DNA from: Malus domestica
Taxonomy: Eukaryota > Streptophyta > Magnoliopsida > Rosales > Rosaceae
Direction: 5' to 3'
Assembly: GCF_042453785.1 (NCBI RefSeq)
Contig: NC_091677.1
Coordinates: forward strand, 7,721,501-7,785,500
Length of the DNA: 64,000 nt
Every line of letters begins with the position of its first letter. Position 1 is the first letter of the stretch. Position numbers and translations under genes: made by a program. The notes beneath the pieces are model-generated. The model was not told where the DNA came from. It saw only the letters and a list, made by a program, of their open reading frames with translations, and did no database searches. Positions 61,938-64,000 of the stretch are shown here, piece by piece.

Positions 61938-62095
61938 TAATTTTTTTCTTTATAAAAAGGGGACAACTAGTGTCAAGCCACAATTATCTTCTTTTTTTTG
62001 GACCCGGAGAGGTTATTGAGAATTTCACCCTGTCCATAGTCACAGTCAAATAAACTTATCAACTCAGAGCATCAAACACGAGATCTCCCTATAAA
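61938..62095 (-). repeat. SINE-like copy (minus)
   Basis: In reverse complement it carries GAGATCTCGTGTTTGATGCT, GGACAGGGTGAAATTCTC, GTGGCTTGACACTAGTTGTC and CCCCTTTTTATAAAG, matching the plus copy 80 bp away. Confidence 0.65.
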
Positions 62096-62354
62096 AGGGT
62101 TAGATCTATTTGAAGTTGATCGGGCTTACAAGCCCGGGGACATAATATGGGCTTGACCTTGATGCGACACCTTCATGCATGGCCCTTATATCACCAACCA
62201 AACTATACATTGACCCAAGGATTTGTGGCTCGAAGTAGTAAGACTCAGGCCACGTGTGATATTGATTTTTTTCATCAAAAGTTAATTTTAAAGTTTAGTA
62301 AAAAGTTTTAAAATGAATTATTTTGCTTATTTTAAAACAATAACTTAAACATAT

Positions 62355-62356
<2 letters not shown>
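62096..62356. other. Intergenic, no gene
   Basis: Nothing recognised. Confidence 0.4.

Positions 62357-62402
<46 letters not shown>
62357..62402. repeat. (ATT)n microsatellite
   Basis: About fifteen ATT/TTA units, just outside the Copia LTR. Confidence 0.9.
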
Positions 62403-62405
<3 letters not shown>

Positions 62406-62427
62406 CATATTTTTTTATTAAACAAAC

Positions 62428-62693
62428 TGTTGTAGACATAATTTAGTGAACAATTATGAAGGTCGTACAGAGAGGGGGTGCGTCAATAATAGAGAGAAGA
62501 GATAGATGTGTAATTGTGAGGTGTTCTATTCCACCTCATTGTACCTTTATTTATAGTGTTAGAGAAGGTTAATTCCTTACCCTTTTAGAATTACAACTCT
62601 AATGGGTAATTAACTACTAAAGGGAATATAAAAGATATCCCTAGATATGTTAGGATTTACAAATCACATTCATAATCTAATAAGACTGCAACA
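62428..62693 (-). repeat. 3' LTR of Copia element
   Basis: The ends TGTTGTAG and CTGCAACA are mutual inverted repeats, directly next to the purine-rich tract at about 62690-62705. Confidence 0.82.
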
Positions 62694-62996
62694 CTCCCCC
62701 TTGAGTGTGTAACTACTCAAACAAATGGCACATCAGGTCTTCAGCGATGAAGTAAGTACAATTGATGAAGTCGTCGGCACAATGAGCGAATGCGAGTCTC
62801 AGATCAATGGAAGAATGCATAAAAAGATAAAACTCACAAAACCTCGCTGTGGTAAAACCCAAGATGGGAGAAAACACATAGGCAAAGGAGAAAAGTGAGA
62901 AATTGCATTAAGTCAAAACTATACATCTTTTGGATCCAAGTAGAAGATCTCACAAGGGTATGATCAGCCTAGGATGTGTGCCTTGTCAAAACCTAG

Positions 62997-63975
62997 TTAG
63001 GTAGCAAAAACCCAGTGGAAAAAAATACTCCTAATCGTAGGGAAAAAGAGTATATTAAGATCAAGTGAGTATACTTCTGGATACTCCCCCTTAGTTTGAC
63101 AGAACTTCCAAATGAGAACTATAAGCATTGCATATGAATAGTTAGGCATACCAATTCCTCGGAAAAACGTCTGAAAGGTTGACTTCAACAGTGACGTTGT
63201 GTAAAGATTGACAAGGTTGTCAGGGATCGGCTTGCATGACTTCAATCTTCTGATGCTTTGCTGATGTAGATGTAGACGCAATATGTCTTGGCGTTGACTT
63301 CGTTGATGTAACATGCCTTGGTCGGGTGGATACATGCTTCATAATCTTCATGGATAGTTGTTGGGACTCAACGATTAATGAAAACACAGCAAGTACTTCG
63401 AATATGCTCAACAAGAACTTCTAACCATGTCTTACTTGTGGAGTAGTGCAGTGAGGTGAGTCTTGGAACGATTCGAAGATTTTGCAATTAAGGTCATATC
63501 ATGGACCTTCAAGATATTGCGATATCCCTTAACGGTAAAGACATAACCATTCAGGGATTTGCCTTGTGCAGGTTTGATAAGTAACATGTGTCAGCATAAC
63601 AAACAAGGCTCATATTTTCTCGAGATGCGTTGGGATTTGCCCAAACTCGTAGTACCTTCAGGTTACTTTTTAAATACAAATTTAGTGGTTGGTGTAGGTG
63701 CGGTGCTGCATTTTTACAAATAGATCAACAACGAATGAGATATCATGTCTAACACAATGAGCTAAGTACAATGAGCACAAAGTTGAACTTAGATATGAAA
63801 TTTCGGATTCCATAACCTTTTCAAAGGTCTTATTTGCATATAGCGCATGGACGATCATAGGTATACTCAAAAGTAACACATTTGGGATATAGTTCGATTG
63901 GTAGACCAAGGTACCATCAGAACAACGTTTGAACTTCATGTCAAGGTATAAACGAGTTTTCCTAAGATTCTTCAT
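62997..63975 (-). pseudogene. Copia reverse transcriptase/RNase H remnants
   Basis: 63975-63682 reads MKNLRKTRLYLDMKFKRCSD, then LVYQSNYIPNVL and YLSSTLCSLYLAHCVRHDIS, the RT-to-RNase H connection of Copia polyproteins. 63414-62997 reads HQKIEVMQADP in one frame and NLVNLYTTSLLKSTFQTFFR GIGM in another, corresponding to the family's final block (usually with LADLFTKSLP). Frame changes and missing RNase H blocks show it is decayed. Confidence 0.85.
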
Positions 63976-64000
63976 CTGAAATTTCGTCTTCAGGTGCGAT

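Larger units (their letters stand above)
62428..64000 (-). mobile_element. Ty1/Copia retrotransposon, 3' part, cut by window end
   Basis: A 266-bp LTR (62428-62693) is preceded, in element orientation, by the purine tract CAAGGGGGAGTG. Beyond it on the minus strand lie remnants of Copia polymerase. The element enters from beyond 64000, so its 5' LTR is not visible and the target duplication cannot be tested. Confidence 0.85.

Overview
This window is plant nuclear DNA from a woody dicot, most likely a Rosaceae species of the apple/pear group. That assignment is an inference from the repeat families, which include a Cassandra-type LTR carrying 5S rRNA-like sequence, an integrated caulimovirid, 'AACTTTAACG' MITEs and TGTCACAG-type gypsy LTRs. 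No organelle or bacterial gene organisation is present. Genes have introns with GT/AG borders, and mobile DNA covers most of the window. Only three genes look complete: a class III peroxidase (6933-8520, minus), translation initiation factor eIF1/SUI1 (49635-51281, plus) and a small R3-MYB of the CPC/ETC type (56928-57903, plus).

Layout. 1-3.6 kb: the 3' end of a gypsy element with a long LTR, then a LINE reverse-transcriptase remnant. 4.1-16.3 kb: two related hAT elements in opposite orientation. One is a short non-autonomous copy (4148-5961). The other is a 5.4 kb copy (10907-16345) with a decayed transposase. They flank the intact peroxidase. 16.4-20.6 kb: a second peroxidase, now a pseudogene, split one base before a splice donor by a 2.6 kb LTR retrotransposon. 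That element has no gag/pol but carries fragments of two cellular genes, LPXA and a PP1-type phosphatase. 21.4-31.1 kb: an RPA70-like gene remnant that ends in a Helitron-type hairpin plus CTAG. It is itself interrupted by a Harbinger-type element (24063-25078) and by a second gag/pol-less LTR element (25739-29573), which carries an oil-body-associated protein gene fragment and three tandem arrays. 32-40.3 kb: a nearly full-length but decayed caulimovirid (pararetrovirus) insertion on the minus strand, with its promoter region. 40.4-49 kb: hAT MITEs, a Cassandra solo LTR, an LRR gene scrap, an unidentified decayed gene with a Harbinger MITE in it, and SINEs. 49.6-51.3 kb: SUI1. 52-56 kb: a non-autonomous Helitron, MITEs and local tandem duplications. 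56.9-57.9 kb: the R3-MYB gene. 59-62 kb: MITEs and SINEs. 62.4 kb to the end: the 3' part of a Copia element on the minus strand that runs off the window.

The main theme is gene capture and gene disruption by non-autonomous elements. At least two LTR elements without polymerase genes carry recognisable host gene fragments, and both have inserted at exon ends beside splice donors of other genes. Many insertions can be bounded exactly by target-site duplications (TSDs) read directly from the sequence. All protein family names come from recognising translated sequence by eye; no database search was made.
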